From Aristolochia californica (taxonomy: Eukaryota; Streptophyta; Magnoliopsida; Piperales; Aristolochiaceae), in NCBI GenBank assembly GCA_029961685.1, contig JARWKL010000007.1:12919406-12983405 (forward strand): a DNA stretch of 64,000 nt, read 5' to 3'. Below, piece by piece: positions 62,501 to 64,000 of this stretch (position 1 is its first letter; every line of letters starts with the position of its first letter). The translations under genes and the position numbers were made by a program. Below the pieces are notes generated by a model. That model was not told the origin of the DNA and made no database searches. It saw only the letters and a program-made list of their open reading frames with translations.

Positions 62501-64000
62501 TTTTATTTTGCATTCTATATTTTATTTTACTTTCTATACTTCATCATTCTTTCATTATTTCATTTTACTTTCTATATTTCATCTTTCTTTCTTTATTTTA
62601 TTTTACTTTCTATATTTCATCTCACTTTCTATATTTCATCTTCCTTTCTATTTTTCATCTTACCTTCTATTTTTCATTTTACTTTCTATATTTCATCTTC
62701 TTTCTACGTTTCATTTTACTTTCTATAATTCAACTTTCTTTCTATATTTTAGCATTCTTTCCATTTTCCCTTTTTATTTCAATATTTTATTTTATTTTAT
62801 TTTTACTTCTTCTTTCTTTCTATATTACGTTTTACTTTCTATATTTCACCTTTCTTTAGATATTTCATTTTACTTTCTATATTTCATATTTCATTCTATA
62901 TTTCATTTTACTTTCTTTATTTTAACCCTCTTTCTATATTTTATTTTACTTTCTATATTTCATCTTTCTTTCTAAATTTCATTTTACTTTCTATATTTAA
63001 TATTTCTTTTTGTATTTCATTTTACTTTCTATATTTCATCTTTCTTTTTATATTTTATTTTACTTTCCATTTTTCATCTTACTTTTTATTTTTCAATTTA
63101 CTTTCTATATTTCATCTTACTTTCTATTTTTCATCTTACCTTCTATTTTTCATTTTACTTTCTATATTACATCTTCTTTCTACGTTTCATTTTACTTTCT
63201 ATAATTCAACTTTCTTCCTATATTTTATCTTTCTTTCCATTTTCCCTTTTTCTTTCAATATTTCATTTTATTTTATTTTTATTTCTTCTTTCTTTCTATA
63301 TTACATTTTACTTTCTATACTTCATCTTTCTTTAGATATTTCATTTTACTTTCTATATTTGATATTTCATTCTATATTTCATTTTATCTTCTTTATTTTA
63401 ACGTTATTTCTATATTTTATTTTACTTTCTATATTTCATCTATCTTTCTAAATTTCATTTTACTTTCTATATTTAATCTTTCTTTCTGTATTTAATTTTA
63501 CTTTCTATATTTCGTCTTTCTTTTTATATTTTATTTTACTTTCTATTTTTCATCTTACTTTCTATTTTTCTTTTTACTTTCTATATTTCAACTTCTTTCT
63601 ATATTTCATTTTACTTTCTATAATTCATCTTTCTTTCTATAATTCATGTTTCTTTCCATATTTCCATTTTCATTCAATATTTCATTTTTTTATTTCATCT
63701 TTCTTTCTGTTTTACATTTTACTTTCTATTTTTCATCTTTCTTTCTCCATTTCCTTTAGCTTTCTAAATATCTTCGCACTTTCTATATTTCATTTTAGTT
63801 TCTATATTTCATCTTTTTTTCTATATTTCATGTTACTTTCTATATTTCATCTTTCTTTATATATTTCATTTTACTTTCTATATTTCATATTTCATTTTAT
63901 ATTTCATTTTACTTTCTTTATTTTAGCCGTCTTTCTATATTTTATTTTACTTTCTATTTTTCATCTTACTTTCTATTTTTCATTTACTTTCTATATTTCA

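Larger units (their letters stand above)
19634..64000 (+). repeat. 19-bp T-rich satellite, right block (runs off the window)
   Basis: Same monomer, same strand and same set of variants as the left block, resuming in phase at the insertion point. No other insertion or gene is seen in 44 kb. The stretch 19639-25518 is the most irregular, with small local duplications only. Further right, long near-identical duplications dominate. Several rare variants act as landmarks: TAAATATCTTC (about 27 times in the window), TATATATCG followed by a T run (about 20), and TACATCATTTTT. Open frames here (longest 451 codons) share a 19-residue period rich in Phe, Ile, Leu, Ser and Tyr and are not annotated as genes. 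Confidence 0.95.

Noticed and set aside
3917..64000. CRISPR array or telomeric repeat
   Set aside because: Monomers are contiguous without unique spacers, the context is a plant genome, and no TTTAGGG-type repeats occur.

Overview
The window is plant nuclear DNA, best read as heterochromatin of a flowering plant. The evidence is a caulimovirid (plant pararetrovirus) remnant, an LTR retroelement primed by the initiator-Met tRNA, and captured fragments of plant-type acyl-CoA oxidase, phosphofructokinase and enolase. The species cannot be told from the sequence.

Layout. (1) 1-3916: the 3' part of an endogenous pararetrovirus. It has two overlapping, uninterrupted frames: a capsid/Gag-like protein ending in a zinc knuckle (1-1464, open at the window edge), and a protease-reverse transcriptase-RNase H protein (1446-3887). 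There is no integrase. The element stops about 30 bp after the RNase H frame, where the satellite begins. (2) 3917-15370 and 19634-64000: about 55.8 kb of one tandem satellite, open at the right edge. The monomer is 19 bp, close to CTTTCTATATTTCATTTTA, and the + strand is almost free of G. Monomer variants keep a fixed order inside higher-order units of about 2.2 kb. Large recent duplications are visible: 4451 bp x2, 2201 bp x3, 776 bp x2, 1154-bp spacing x2, a nested 904/2069/2992-bp family, and smaller ones. (3) 15371-19633: one LTR retroelement on the minus strand with a perfect 5-bp target duplication (TTCTT), inserted inside a satellite monomer. It has no gag-pol. Its interior carries an unrecognised 5' frame, then sense-oriented, intron-free pieces of acyl-CoA oxidase, ATP-dependent phosphofructokinase and enolase, then a 21-nt poly(A) tract, then the element's own 3' end and polypurine tract.

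The many long + strand open frames in the satellite (up to 451 codons) are a by-product of a stop-free 19-bp monomer. Since 19 = 1 mod 3, all three frames stay open and the translation repeats every 19 residues. I do not annotate them as genes. I recognise no tRNA, rRNA or intact cellular gene.

The two points most worth following up are the three-gene mRNA capture in the retroelement and the satellite itself, whose cytosines are nearly all on one strand and nearly all in CHH context, with a ~2.2-kb higher-order unit that is still being amplified.
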